Below are positions 50,802 to 60,037 of a DNA stretch of 60,078 bases, one piece after another. Position 1 is the first letter of the stretch. Each line of letters starts with the position of its first letter. The stretch comes from Nocardia vaccinii NBRC 15922 (GTDB lineage: Bacteria > Actinomycetota > Actinomycetes > Mycobacteriales > Mycobacteriaceae), in contig NZ_BDCC01000077.1 of NCBI RefSeq assembly GCF_001613305.1, forward strand, positions 1-60,078, given 5' to 3'. A program made the translations under genes and the position numbers. Below the pieces are notes generated by a model. The model was not told the origin of the DNA, did no database searches, and saw nothing but the letters and a program-made list of their open reading frames with translations.

Positions 50802-52877
50802 TCATTTCCGGTCTCGCAGCGAACAGGTGAGGCGGGCGGTGCACACGCGGCGGCCTTCGGCGTCGGCGACAGTGATCTCGATCGTCGCTGTCGTTCGGCC
50901 GACGGAGGCGATCGTACCGACTGCGGTGACTCGGCCGTCTCGTGCCGAACGGTGGTGGGTGGCGTTCACTTCCAAACCGACAGCGCTTTTGGCGAAGCCC
51001 GTTGCGAGGACGGCCAAAGCGGATCCGACGGTCTCAGCGAGCACGACGCTGGCGCCGCCGTGCAGGAGGTGGTAGCCCTGCCGGTTCCCTTCGACGGGCA
51101 TGGAAGCCACGACGCGTGTTGCGTCAGCGTGTTCGAAGACGATGCCCATTGCGCGCACCAGCTCGCCACTGTGCTGGTTCAGCCGCGCTAATGGATCAGT
51201 GGGGACGGGAGTTGTGGACGCGGCGGGTTCTGACACGACCGGATCGGCTCCTGTCAGCCGGGCGGCTTCCTTCCGCAGCGGGTCCTTGACGGTCTTGCCC
51301 AACGGCGAGGTTGGCAGCTCGGCGACCAAGTAGATGGCCCGCAGCCGCTTGTAGTGAACTACTTTGGTGTTGACCGCCTCGCGGAGTAGGTCCGGATCTG
51401 GTGAGCCCTCCGCGACGACGAACGCGACCGGGTACTCACCGTCATCCGCCTCGGGGACTCCGACCACGGCCGCATCCTGGACACCTGGCTGCTCTCGCAA
51501 CAGGGCCTCCAGCTCGGAGGGATATACGTTGTACCCCTTGTAGATCAGCATATCCTTGCTACGGTCGACCACAGCCAGCAAGCCATCTTCGTCGAGCATG
51601 CCGATGTCGCCGGTGCGCAGCCAGCCGTCCCGCAGCACCTCTGCTGTTTCCGCTGGTCGGCCATGGTAGCCGAGCATCAGCTGGGGACCCCGCACCCAGA
51701 TCTCGCCGCCCTGCCCGGTGTGTTCAGTTGCCGAGACGAGGCGAACCTCTGTGTCGGCCAGCGGAAGTCCGACTCGTCCCGTGCGGCGCGGGGCGGTCGT
51801 AGCCGTCGGATATCCGATGGCCGCCATTGCCACCTCGGTGAGACCGTAGGCCTGTGTGACGACTGCTGGTGGGAACGCTCGGGCCAGGCGGTCGGCGAGA
51901 ACTGTGGAAAGCGGACCACCTCCGCACGAGATAAGGCGGATGCTGGCCACGTCTCGGGGGTTCGTCTCTTGCTCCCGCACGAGACCGGCGAGTAGCGCTG
52001 GGGCTCCACTGACAGAGGTGACATTCTCGCGCTCGACGGTGTCGAGGTAAACCGCCGGATCGAAGCGGCTGAGGATGAGGGAGCGGTTACCGAGGAGCGC
52101 GGGCACTATGAGGCCACCGCCGAGGCCCATGGCGTGGAACCACGGTGCGCTGGCGATAACGACACCGGTTCCGAGTCGAATGGGCCATTCCTGCGGTGAA
52201 CCGGGTTGCGACAGTGTCAGGGCCCCGTCGCCATCGCGGTCGGGCACGGAGGAGCTGATCCAATGGCAGAATTGCAGGGCGTTGCAGACCAGCGCCCGTT
52301 GTGAAAGGACGACTCCTTTCGGGGTGCCGGTCGTGCCGCCTGTATAGGAAATGTGAGCAATCGCGGCACTCAGGTCCGACGGGGTGTGCGGGCTGAGGTT
52401 CTCGGTGCCGGAGGCTGCTGCTGCGACTTCAGTGAGCGGAATCACCGCGGCGTCGCTGCGCATTGTCAGGATGACAACACCCGTTGTGTTCCGGGAGATC
52501 ACCGCTGTCGCGCCGCAATCGGAGAGTTGGTTCTCGATGCTGTCCGGTGGCTGCGCAGGGTTGACGGGGCTGATGACGAGCCCTGCCAGTTGACTCGCCC
52601 AATAGGCGACCGCCATGTCGATGCTGTTACGCAACTGTAGCGCGAGGACCATACCGGGCCGCAGCCCGCTCGAGCGGTATCCGGCGGCGAGCCGGCATGC
52701 GCTGTCCCACAGCTCCTGCCAGGTGATCGTAGCCTCGTCCACTTGGAACGCGATCCGGTCCGGCCAGCGGCGACGTGCCCCGGCTAGGGCATGCCACAGC
52801 GGCACCTGCGGATAGTCGAGGTGGTCGCGGGGATAGATCAGCTGCGTACCGGCAGTTCCGGACGACGCGGTCATCAT
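50802..52877 (-). CDS. Acyl-CoA ligase fused to a hotdog thioesterase domain
   Basis: A 691-residue two-domain protein. Residues 1 to about 525 are an adenylate-forming ligase: ISYTGGTTGTPKGVVLS, YGLTEV, the hinge TGDIGMLDEDG, and the Lys in TSPLGKTVKDPLR. A Pro/Thr-rich linker (about 535-565) leads to a PaaI-like hotdog thioesterase domain (about 570-691) with HLLHGGASVVLAETVGS. One half makes a CoA thioester and the other type usually hydrolyses it. The hotdog part may therefore be for proofreading, regulation or acyl transfer. The start is ATG 52877 or 52874. AGGAAG lies upstream. Confidence 0.88.
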   Translation of the reverse strand: MMTASSGTAGTQLIYPRDHLDYPQVPLWHALAGARRRWPDRIAFQVDEATITWQELWDSACRLAAGYRSSGLRPGMVLALQLRNSIDMAVAYWASQLAGLVISPVNPAQPPDSIENQLSDCGATAVISRNTTGVVILTMRSDAAVIPLTEVAAAASGTENLSPHTPSDLSAAIAHISYTGGTTGTPKGVVLSQRALVCNALQFCHWISSSVPDRDGDGALTLSQPGSPQEWPIRLGTGVVIASAPWFHAMGLGGGLIVPALLGNRSLILSRFDPAVYLDTVERENVTSVSGAPALLAGLVREQETNPRDVASIRLISCGGGPLSTVLADRLARAFPPAVVTQAYGLTEVAMAAIGYPTATTAPRRTGRVGLPLADTEVRLVSATEHTGQGGEIWVRGPQLMLGYHGRPAETAEVLRDGWLRTGDIGMLDEDGLLAVVDRSKDMLIYKGYNVYPSELEALLREQPGVQDAAVVGVPEADDGEYPVAFVVAEGSPDPDLLREAVNTKVVHYKRLRAIYLVAELPTSPLGKTVKDPLRKEAARLTGADPVVSEPAASTTPVPTDPLARLNQHSGELVRAMGIVFEHADATRVVASMPVEGNRQGYHLLHGGASVVLAETVGSALAVLATGFAKSAVGLEVNATHHRSARDGRVTAVGTIASVGRTTATIEITVADAEGRRVCTARLTCSLRDRK

Positions 52878-52991
52878 GGCGGCTTCCTTCCTCGGTACCG
52901 GCTCGAGTTAGCCGGACCTGCACGCATCGTCGCCAATCGAACTGTCCGGCACGCCGCTGGTTTCCACCACATGGCAACGAGTCCGATGTCA

Positions 52992-54125
52992 TTAAGGATT
53001 GGCGGTATGGTCCGGCAGCAGAACGGGTTTGATCACCTGCCCGGAACGAAAGTCCTGTTCGGCTTCGTTTATCGCCGCCAGCGGGTACTTCTGGACCAGT
53101 TCATCGAAAGGGAGTTGGCCAGCCTTCCACAGCTCTATCAGCTGAGGTAAATCACGACGCGGCACGGCGTCTCCGAACAGTAGGCCCCGGATGGTTCGAC
53201 CACTGGCCAGTGCCGTCGCTCCCAACCGCAGGTCCCCACGAGGCGAGCCGAGCAGACCGCATACACCCACTACGCTGAGTGCGTCGACGGCGCAGGAGAT
53301 TATGTCGGCGGCACCTGTAGTGTCGAGACAGACATCGAATCCATCCGCTGGCGTGGCCCTACGCATGAGCGTGTCGAGGTTGCCGGCCCGCGAATCCACG
53401 GTCAGGTTCGCGCCGTACTGCTCAGCTCGTGTGAGCCTGTGGCGGTTGGCGTCCACGGCGCAAATCGTGGTCGCACCGGCAATACGGGCCGCCATAACTG
53501 CGACGAGGCCGACCGCGCCGGTGCCGAAAATAGCCACCGACATCCCTGGTGCGACCGCGAGCGCCTCGAGGATCGACGCCGCGCCCGTCAGTACGCTGCA
53601 GCCCAGGGGCGCCAGCAGTTCGAGTGGAAGATTGTTGTCGACCCGCACCAGCGACTCTGCTCGGATTACGGCATGGGTGGCGAACGACGACTGACCGAAC
53701 CACCGGCTCGCGACGGAGTCGCCGGCGGTGTCATGCGCGACCGCCTCCCCTCGGGGCGCTCCGCTGAAGTTCAGCTCCCAGAATCGCTCGCAATAGGGGA
53801 GTCGCCCGTTTCGGCATCGGACGCAGGATCCGCAGGAACGATAGGAGGCGACGACATGGTCACCCGCCCGAAGGTCGGTAACCTGCGGGCCGACTTTCTG
53901 AACCACCCCCGATGACTCGTGGCCGAGGATGACCGGTGGCTGGCCGAATCTGCCACGGGTTCTCGGCAGCAAGTCGGTGTGGCAGAAGCCGGCGCCAGCG
54001 ATCCGGACGAGCACCTCATCGATACCGAGTTCGGGGAGCGCGACCTCCTCGAGCTCGAACCGCCCCTCGGGCGATCGCAGCACGGCTGCCTTCGTAGCGC
54101 GGGCCGGTTGCAAGCAGGGATCCAT
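52992..54125 (-). CDS. Zinc-dependent alcohol dehydrogenase
   Basis: A 377-residue MDR enzyme. Catalytic zinc ligands are C48 (GFCHTD) and H69/E70 (GHESSG). Structural cysteines are C98, C101, C104 and C112. The NAD motif is IFGTGAVGLVAV. It resembles aryl-alcohol/benzyl-alcohol dehydrogenases. The frame extends to 54596, but ATG 54125 has AAGGAG upstream and gives normal length. It is 114 bp from the ligase-thioesterase gene on the same strand and is probably transcribed first. Confidence 0.9.
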   Translation of the reverse strand: MDPCLQPARATKAAVLRSPEGRFELEEVALPELGIDEVLVRIAGAGFCHTDLLPRTRGRFGQPPVILGHESSGVVQKVGPQVTDLRAGDHVVASYRSCGSCVRCRNGRLPYCERFWELNFSGAPRGEAVAHDTAGDSVASRWFGQSSFATHAVIRAESLVRVDNNLPLELLAPLGCSVLTGAASILEALAVAPGMSVAIFGTGAVGLVAVMAARIAGATTICAVDANRHRLTRAEQYGANLTVDSRAGNLDTLMRRATPADGFDVCLDTTGAADIISCAVDALSVVGVCGLLGSPRGDLRLGATALASGRTIRGLLFGDAVPRRDLPQLIELWKAGQLPFDELVQKYPLAAINEAEQDFRSGQVIKPVLLPDHTANP

Positions 54126-54592
54126 GCTGATCTCCTTGGTGGGCGAGCAGTGTCGACGCAGACTAGGCCGATTCAGATCGTGAGTTGCCGGGTATTTCCA
54201 TGCGGCGAAACTGGGGCGTGGCAGTGCGGAGCGACCGTCGTTCCATGTTGTCCTCTGCAAGTCGATCGGTTCGGTGTACAGTGCGGCGTCCCCTCGATCC
54301 TGAACCGGTTCAACAAGGAAACCACCAGCGAGCAGAACGCCCTGGCGATCCGGACCCTGTCCGCGCTTGGCATCCCGCCCTGCTACGGCTGCATCACCTT
54401 CGACCAGCTCATGACCGAACTCGAACTGCGCGCCACCCACGCCTTCCAGGTCGCACCGGCCTGATCCTGTGCCCTTGCCCCACCGATCGGTCGAGGAGAT
54501 CGTCGACGGCGTCGCCGACGACGCATTCGTCGCGCCGGACGAGCCCATGCAGCAGCCCCGTGTGTGTGGATTCTTCGCACACCGCTGAATAG
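54126..54592. other. Intergenic region with an unidentified coding remnant
   Basis: On the + strand, codons from about 54290 to the TGA at 54462-54464 read as a plausible protein tail (SILNRFNKETTSEQNALAIR and further to FQVAPA). No start or upstream part is present. This looks like the 3' end of a lost gene. The promoter of the alcohol dehydrogenase should be near 54150-54250. Confidence 0.4.
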
Positions 54593-55093
54593 TCATTTCC
54601 CCAGAAGAGGGGAACTGTCGAATGCGAGAATCAGCTGGGTCGCGACGAGCGCAGGCCGCTCATCCCCGTCGATCTCTGCCGATACCCCAAGCCGGATGAG
54701 GATGCCTCCCGGGTGTGCGTCGACATCGTTCAGTCGGAATACGAATCGAATGCGGTCGTTGACCTGGACTGGAGCGGGGAACCGGATTCTGTCGTAGCCG
54801 TAGTTCACTGCGCGCGTCGGAAAGTGCAGTTTTAGTACGGTGGTGAGAGCTTTTGGTACAAGCGAGAGAGTCAGGAGCCCGTGGGCGATGGTTACGCCAT
54901 CGGGGAGTTCGTCACGGGCGCGGCCGGTGTCGACATGGTACCAGGCGTCGTCGCCTGTCGCCGTGGCAAATTCGTCGATCAACCGCTGATCGAGAGTGAT
55001 CCAGTTTCCGGGCCCGTACTCCTCACCCACATGATCGGCGATGTCGTCGAGACGAAGATCGGGTTGGCGCATGGGATGTTGACCGGTTGGCAT
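54593..55093 (-). CDS. MaoC-like (R)-enoyl-CoA hydratase family protein
   Basis: A 166-residue hotdog protein of the MaoC dehydratase group. It has TATGDDAWYHVDTGRA around the hydratase-2 active site and GVTIAHGLLTLSLVPK. The Asp/His arrangement is close to, but not identical with, the classical motif. The start is taken as ATG 55093; ATG 55072 is also possible. The frame extends to 55225 without a better start. It likely acts on an enoyl-CoA from the ligase products encoded nearby. Confidence 0.82.
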   Translation of the reverse strand: MPTGQHPMRQPDLRLDDIADHVGEEYGPGNWITLDQRLIDEFATATGDDAWYHVDTGRARDELPDGVTIAHGLLTLSLVPKALTTVLKLHFPTRAVNYGYDRIRFPAPVQVNDRIRFVFRLNDVDAHPGGILIRLGVSAEIDGDERPALVATQLILAFDSSPLLGK

Positions 55094-55322
55094 GCCTCGA
55101 TTATTCGAACCCCGCCAGTCCTCTGCCCATGAGGTTTCCATGTAGCAGAACGAGCGTGTGTGACGAGCCCTGCGGGCGCAGATTCTCCGAAGATTGCTAT
55201 CGAGGAAGGGTACGGCTCCTTTCAAAACTCAGTTCAATGGGTGGGGTGTCGGTTTGGTTTGCCGGGCTGGGTTTTTCACACTGTTCGGTGCGGTGGAAGA
55301 GGTGGTCTTAGTGCTGCGTTCC

Positions 55323-55958
55323 TTAAAGGTGGTAGATAAAACGGCGGCGTAGGGTCCTCGGTTTCGGTGCTGGTCGGCCCCAAATCCATGGTCGTGCGCG
55401 GGCGTTGAGGGCGGTGGTGGCTTGGTGGGTGGCCTGGTCGATCTCGGTGTGGTCGGCGAAGGTCTGGCCGGCGAGTGCTTCTCGCCGAAAGATCCGCCAC
55501 CATGCTTCTTGCAGGTTGAGCCAGCACGCGCCGACGGGGATGAACGCATGCTTGATCCTGGGGTGGTCTTCGAGCCATTCGCGGGTGGATTTGCTGTTGT
55601 GGCTGGAGAGATTGTCGGTCACGACGTAGATATCGCCGCTCGGGTTGGCCTGTTCTACCAGCTCGAGAAAGCGCTGGTAGTTCACGCTGTTGCGGGATGA
55701 CGCGGTGAGCGTGACGGCTTGGCCGTCACGGACGCGGATCGATCCATAGACCCAGATCTTGTCCGGGCCTCGCGAGTACTCCAGCGGCGCCTTGATCCGA
55801 TCTCCATCGACCGACCACCCCGGTGCGGGGCCGAAGGTGCGGGGCGAGACCGGACCCAACTCGTCGGCGCAGACTACCGTGGCCCCGACCGGTGGCTGCG
55901 TGTAGAGACCGACGATGTGAGGGGCCGGAAAGATTTCGGACAGCTGGGTTTTTGTTTT
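55323..55958 (-). pseudogene. IS630-family transposase remnant (N-terminal half missing)
   Basis: The frame encodes the C-terminal catalytic part of an IS630/Tc1-type DDE transposase. It includes VVCADELGPV (first Asp region), YVVTDNLSSHNS (second Asp) and PVGACWLNLQEAWW (last acidic residue). It ends RRRFIYHL. The frame is continuous from about 55958 to a stop at 55323. The N-terminal DNA-binding part is absent, and at that point the IS3-type remnant begins. It cannot move on its own. Confidence 0.75.
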
Positions 55959-55959
55959 C

Positions 55960-56580
55960 TTATGCTGCCTTGTTCCGGGCGAACCAGTCGGACTCTACTT
56001 CGTTCGGTGTTCGGTAGTCAATTCCGGAGTGAAGTCGAATCTGGTTGTACCGCAACTCGATATAGGCGATGATGTCCTTCTTCGCGTGTTCGCGTGTGGG
56101 GTACACGGTCCGGTTGACTCGCTCGTTCTTCAGGGTCCCGTTGAACGATTCCGCCCACGCATTATCGAAGCATGCCCCGGTGCGGCCAACGGAACGTTTC
56201 ACGCCCAGTTCCCTGGCGACAGAAGCGAATTCAGCGGAAAGGTACTGCGCGCCGCGGTCGCTGTGGAAGATTGTCTCATCGGGCCGGAACGGAAGATCTC
56301 TTGCGGCCATGAGCGGGGCATCGGAAACCAATTCCGCACGCATATGTTCAGCCATGGCGTAGCCGACTACCTTCTTCGAGAAGCAGTCCAGCACGGTCGC
56401 CAGATACAACCATCCTTCCCATGTTCGGATATAGGTGATATCGCCGACGAGTTTGGTCGCCGGCGCAGCGGCGGTGAAATCGCGACGGATCAGGTCCGGC
56501 AGATCGGCCGCGTCACCGGCGACGGTGGTCACCAGCCGCCACGGGCGCGGCTGACACGGCACAAGGCCCAGCTCACGCAT
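55960..56580 (-). pseudogene. IS3-family transposase orfB, C-terminal part after frameshift
   Basis: 206 codons with the full rve integrase core: first Asp in VGDITYIRTWEGWLYL, second in FHSDRGAQYLS, Glu in AWAESFNGTLKNERVN. The N-terminal part of orfB (56580 to about 56850) lies in another frame because of one extra base in a C-run. It could be a real mutation or a sequencing error; if corrected, orfB would be complete. Confidence 0.75.
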
Positions 56581-57088
56581 GATCGATCGAACCGTCTCCG
56601 GGGGAGACCACCGTGCCGCGACGGGCCAGCCAGGCGTGTACGCGCCGGTACCCGTAGGTGCCGTCGGAATGCTGGAATGCGAATTTCACCTCCGCTTCGA
56701 CTGTTTCGCGTCGCTGCGCCGTCGCGGATGGTTTCCGCGTTTTCCAGCCGTAATACCCAGACCGGGATACACCCGACCACAGGCACATGTCGACCACGTC
56801 ATAATTGCCTTCTTCACTGGCGATGAACTCGTAACGGACACTCACCGGTATCTCGATGCGAAGAAGGCGCTCGATTTTCCCATGAATTCCAGCTGCTCGC
56901 GAAGCTTGCGGTTCTCTTTTTCCAACTCCCGCAAACGCTTCCGCTCGTCCGAGGTCAACCCCGCGCCATCGGCACGAGCCGCCCGATACTCCCTCACCCA
57001 ATTCCCGCGATTTCTCCACCACCTCACGAGCCGCCGCCTCCCGAAACTCCGGGGTCGAATCACGCGACTTCTTCTGTGCCACAAACAA
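55960..57088 (-). mobile_element. Decayed IS3-family insertion sequence (orfA-orfB)
   Basis: This is a two-gene IS3-type element on the - strand. The orfA part (from about 57088 to 56845) begins MFVAQKKSRDSTPEFREAAA. It then loses the helix-turn-helix segment and changes frame before NWVREYRAARADG and KRLRELEKENRKLREQLEF. The orfB part follows with FIASEEGNYDVVDMCLWSG. A run of five G at about 56602 (plus strand), where four are expected, shifts the frame. The integrase core then continues (56580-55960) with VGDITYIRT, HSDRGAQY and ESFNGTLKNE. The hairpin-like CCCCAA/TTGGGG (57102-57120) probably marks one end. Confidence 0.8.
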
Positions 57089-57144
57089 CTCCGTTCAGTT
57101 ACCCCAATTCTACTTTGGGGCACTGTCCGAGAACCTTCGGGCAC

Positions 57145-57386
57145 CTCATACTTCTTCTTTTCGGGGCCATTTGCGTGGAACGGCGTGTTCGTCTTCTGGT
57201 TGGCGCCTGACTACCTATGCCATCTTCCTTGTGGCGATGTGTCTGATGACGATCCGCGCAAACAGGGAGTTGGTCGGTCTGTCCACTGCTGACCGCGTCG
57301 CAGCATCGGCCTGAATCGGAATCGCGCAGTAGCCGGGGCAGTAACACGTCGTAGCGATCCGGGTTTCGATCGGCCGACCGAGATGG
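57145..57386. other. Gap between IS remnant and SnoaL-like gene
   Basis: No coding feature is recognised. The missing N-terminal half of the IS630 transposase is not found here, so a simple IS3 insertion into IS630 is not supported. Confidence 0.35.
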
Positions 57387-57827
57387 TCAGCCGATCGACA
57401 CGCCTGCCTGGTTCAAGACTGTTCCGAGGTCCCAGAAATCGCTGTGGCTTGTAAGCAAGCCGAACTCGTCGTAGCGGCAAACGGCTACTCCGGGGACCGT
57501 GAACCGCGCACCGGCCGGATCCACGATCTTGCCCGAGCGAAGGCGCAATTTGCCCGCGAAGGAGCCGCTCCAATCCCATTGGGCGTACAAGCGACCACCG
57601 ATCGCGGTGACGTCGTGGAACTCGATGACCGAGTCGGGTGCGAAAGCAAGCATGAACCGATGGAACTTTCCGATTTCTTCGTGGCCTGTGTAACTGCCGC
57701 CCATAGCTACATCGGTATATTCGCCTGCGGGAGTGAAGAACTCCAGTAGGCGACCGGGATCGGCGGCTGTCCATGCATGCGAATAAGCCTCAGCGAAACC
57801 AGGATCGAACGGGTGTGGCACAGTCAT
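57387..57827 (-). CDS. SnoaL-like/NTF2-fold protein
   Basis: A 146-residue protein of the SnoaL/ketosteroid-isomerase-like fold. It has EAYSHAWTAADPGRLLEFF, GEYTDVAMGGSYTGHEEI and a C-terminal strand VAVCRYDEFGLLTSHSDFW. Such proteins act as isomerases, cyclases or hydrolases on hydrophobic ligands; catalytic residues cannot be assigned by eye. It is transcribed toward the IS remnants and stands alone on the - strand. Confidence 0.75.
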   Translation of the reverse strand: MTVPHPFDPGFAEAYSHAWTAADPGRLLEFFTPAGEYTDVAMGGSYTGHEEIGKFHRFMLAFAPDSVIEFHDVTAIGGRLYAQWDWSGSFAGKLRLRSGKIVDPAGARFTVPGVAVCRYDEFGLLTSHSDFWDLGTVLNQAGVSIG

Positions 57828-58435
57828 GGCGTCTCCTATAGCCGAGCGTTCCTATTTTTTTGAATATTACTTCAATTTTGTCGCATGCACCACGCCCATG
57901 TGGGCTACGTCTGACTGGCGATGGCGTGGCGGCGCACGGTATCGGCGTCGTCGTGCGCCAACCCGGCCGAGCAGTAAAGGACGTCCAGGCGTGCGTCGAT
58001 CCCGCGATAGCCGACAATTGGTGTTCGGGCGGCAGGTCGTGAAGCCTCCGGGCCCGGCGAGTCCATGAACTACCCGATACGCACCCGGCTCGGTCCAGTC
58101 ATCGGGCTGCTCGACGAGCTTTGTCATCCGCCGACTCCCCCATTTTCGTTAAGTAGCCGTAACTTCTACTCCACATTAAATACTGTCACATGGTCGAGTG
58201 CTTTCGATCACGCAGTCGGCGGCCATCCTGTGGTGACTTCGGTTGAATCATGCCGGTGCCGGTATGAGAACGGTGGACGGCCCCCAACCAGAATCAGGCT
58301 GCCCTCGACTCCTTCGACCTGCTACGACAAGCGGGAATCCGGAGTCTCTCTCCACTCGAACCACAGCGCTCAGGGTGCAAGTCAAATCTGTGCCAGATCC
58401 CGGGTTGGCGTTCCGTTGACAATCCGAACGAAATC
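57828..58435. other. Intergenic region, possible gene remnant
   Basis: AT-rich patches lie at about 57845-57880 and 58150-58190. On the - strand from 58127 the start MTKLVEQPDDWTEPGAYRV resembles the N terminus of actinobacterial MBL-fold hydrolases, but the match is lost after about 20 codons. It may be a fragment of such a gene. Nothing else is supported. Confidence 0.35.
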
Positions 58436-59989
58436 TCAGGGCGTCGGTGTCATCTGGGGGACCGTAGCCCGCAATTCGCGCTTGAGTATCTTTCCACTCG
58501 CAGTTGTCGGTAGTGCAGTTACAAGCCATACTTGCTTCGGGCACTTGTAACTGGCGAGGCGCTGTTTGCAAAATTCAATGATAGAGTCCGGGGTTACAGT
58601 TGCGGATTGCTTGGCTACTACGGCGGCGACGATCCGTTCGCCCCATTTGGGATCTGGTGCGCCGATCACGGCGACGGAGGCAACGGCGGCGTGATCGGCG
58701 ATGACGGCTTCGACCTCGGCTGGATATATGTTCTCTCCACCGGAGATGATCATATCCTTGATTCGGTCGGTCAAGAAGAGGTAGCCGTTCTCGTCGAGGT
58801 AACCACCGTCACCGGTATGCAGCCAGCCTTCGGAGTCGATGGCTGCCGCGTTCGCCTCAGGGTCGTCTACATACCCGGGTGTGTTTTGATCTGATCTCAA
58901 CCAGACCTCGCCGAAGCCGTTTGCCGACATGGCTTCTCCCGTGACTGTGTCCGCGATTCGGACCTCGACCCACGGGTATGGCTTGCCAGCCGAGCGCAGC
59001 AGTCGCTGCCCAGGACCATCCTCATGGTGATCCTCGGGGTCGAGTTGACAGACGGCGCCACACGTCTCGGTTGATCCGTATACCTGGATGAGATTCTTGC
59101 CGAACAGCCCGACTGCCCGCCGCAGAAGGCTCGGCGTAATGGAAGAGGCTCCATATGTGATGCCGACGATCGAGGAGACGTCGCAAGTGCGAGTTTCCGC
59201 AGAATCCATCATCATGCCGATGACGGTCGGCACCACGAAGCCGTGCGTCACTCTATGTTCTTCGATGGTTTCGAGGAGATCGACCGGGTCGACCTCACGA
59301 CGTAGAAGTACCGTGCCGCCGCGGACCAGCGCGATCAAGGCAGGTTGGATCCCGCCGATGTGGAACATGGGCATTGCGCAGAGCAGGATCGACTGGTCGG
59401 TGTATCGGCAGTAGTCACCGCTGCGTAGCCCCGCCCCGACGCTGCGATGCGTGCCCAGGACGCCCTTGGGCATGCCGGACGTGCCCGACGTGTACATCTG
59501 CGAGATCACTACATCGGGATTGGTCACCGGTGGGTGCTTCATGGCTGGTGCCGCGTCAATCCAGGCCTCGTAACCTTGCGGTTGATCCGTGATCGGAACC
59601 ACCACGCATGGGATTGCTGCCAGATCGACTGCGGCGGAAAGCAGATCCAAGAACTCGCGGCTGACCACGCAAAGCTCAGGTCTTGCATGTCGGAGGACGG
59701 CGGCCATCTCGTCTAGCGCTAGACGCCAGTTCAGCGTGACGAGGACTCGGCCGGAGATTGAACAGCCGAAGAACATTTCGAGTATTTCGCAGGAGTTCTT
59801 ATCGAGTATGGCGACCCGTGCGTCGGGCGCCGTGGTGGCGACCAGCGCGTCGGCTACACGGAACGCTCGTGTGGCCAGGTCTGCGAAGCTGAGCGATCGT
59901 TCGCGGGACGACACCGCAACTTTCGAACCGAAGGTGTCGGCCAGGCGCTGGATCTCGGTGGCGAAGTTGTCGAACGGGAACAAGGGCAC
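58436..59989 (-). CDS. Acyl-CoA ligase (FadD-like, ANL superfamily)
   Basis: A 517-residue adenylate-forming ligase. It has MYTSGTSGMPKGVLGTH (P-loop), YGSTETCG, the hinge LHTGDGGYLDENGYLFLTDR, and the C-terminal Lys in TTASGKILKREL. The typical FadD segment DMIISGGENIYPAEVE is present. It begins at GTG 59989 with AGGGAG directly upstream. It probably activates a fatty or aromatic acid. The perfect inverted repeat at 60020-60037 lies 31 bp before its start and probably controls it. Confidence 0.92.
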   Translation of the reverse strand: MPLFPFDNFATEIQRLADTFGSKVAVSSRERSLSFADLATRAFRVADALVATTAPDARVAILDKNSCEILEMFFGCSISGRVLVTLNWRLALDEMAAVLRHARPELCVVSREFLDLLSAAVDLAAIPCVVVPITDQPQGYEAWIDAAPAMKHPPVTNPDVVISQMYTSGTSGMPKGVLGTHRSVGAGLRSGDYCRYTDQSILLCAMPMFHIGGIQPALIALVRGGTVLLRREVDPVDLLETIEEHRVTHGFVVPTVIGMMMDSAETRTCDVSSIVGITYGASSITPSLLRRAVGLFGKNLIQVYGSTETCGAVCQLDPEDHHEDGPGQRLLRSAGKPYPWVEVRIADTVTGEAMSANGFGEVWLRSDQNTPGYVDDPEANAAAIDSEGWLHTGDGGYLDENGYLFLTDRIKDMIISGGENIYPAEVEAVIADHAAVASVAVIGAPDPKWGERIVAAVVAKQSATVTPDSIIEFCKQRLASYKCPKQVWLVTALPTTASGKILKRELRATVPQMTPTP

Positions 59990-60019
59990 TCCCTGGAGGT
60001 CTGCGAGCGAGCGAGCTTT

Positions 60020-60037
60020 ATCTAATGTAGATTAGAT
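60020..60037. promoter_or_regulatory. Candidate operator ATCTAAT-GTAG-ATTAGAT
   Basis: A perfect 7-bp inverted repeat with a 4-bp spacer, 31 bp upstream of the - strand acyl-CoA ligase start. It lies in a short AT-rich stretch where the promoter is expected. It could also serve a + strand gene beyond the window edge. The binding protein is unknown. Confidence 0.5.
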
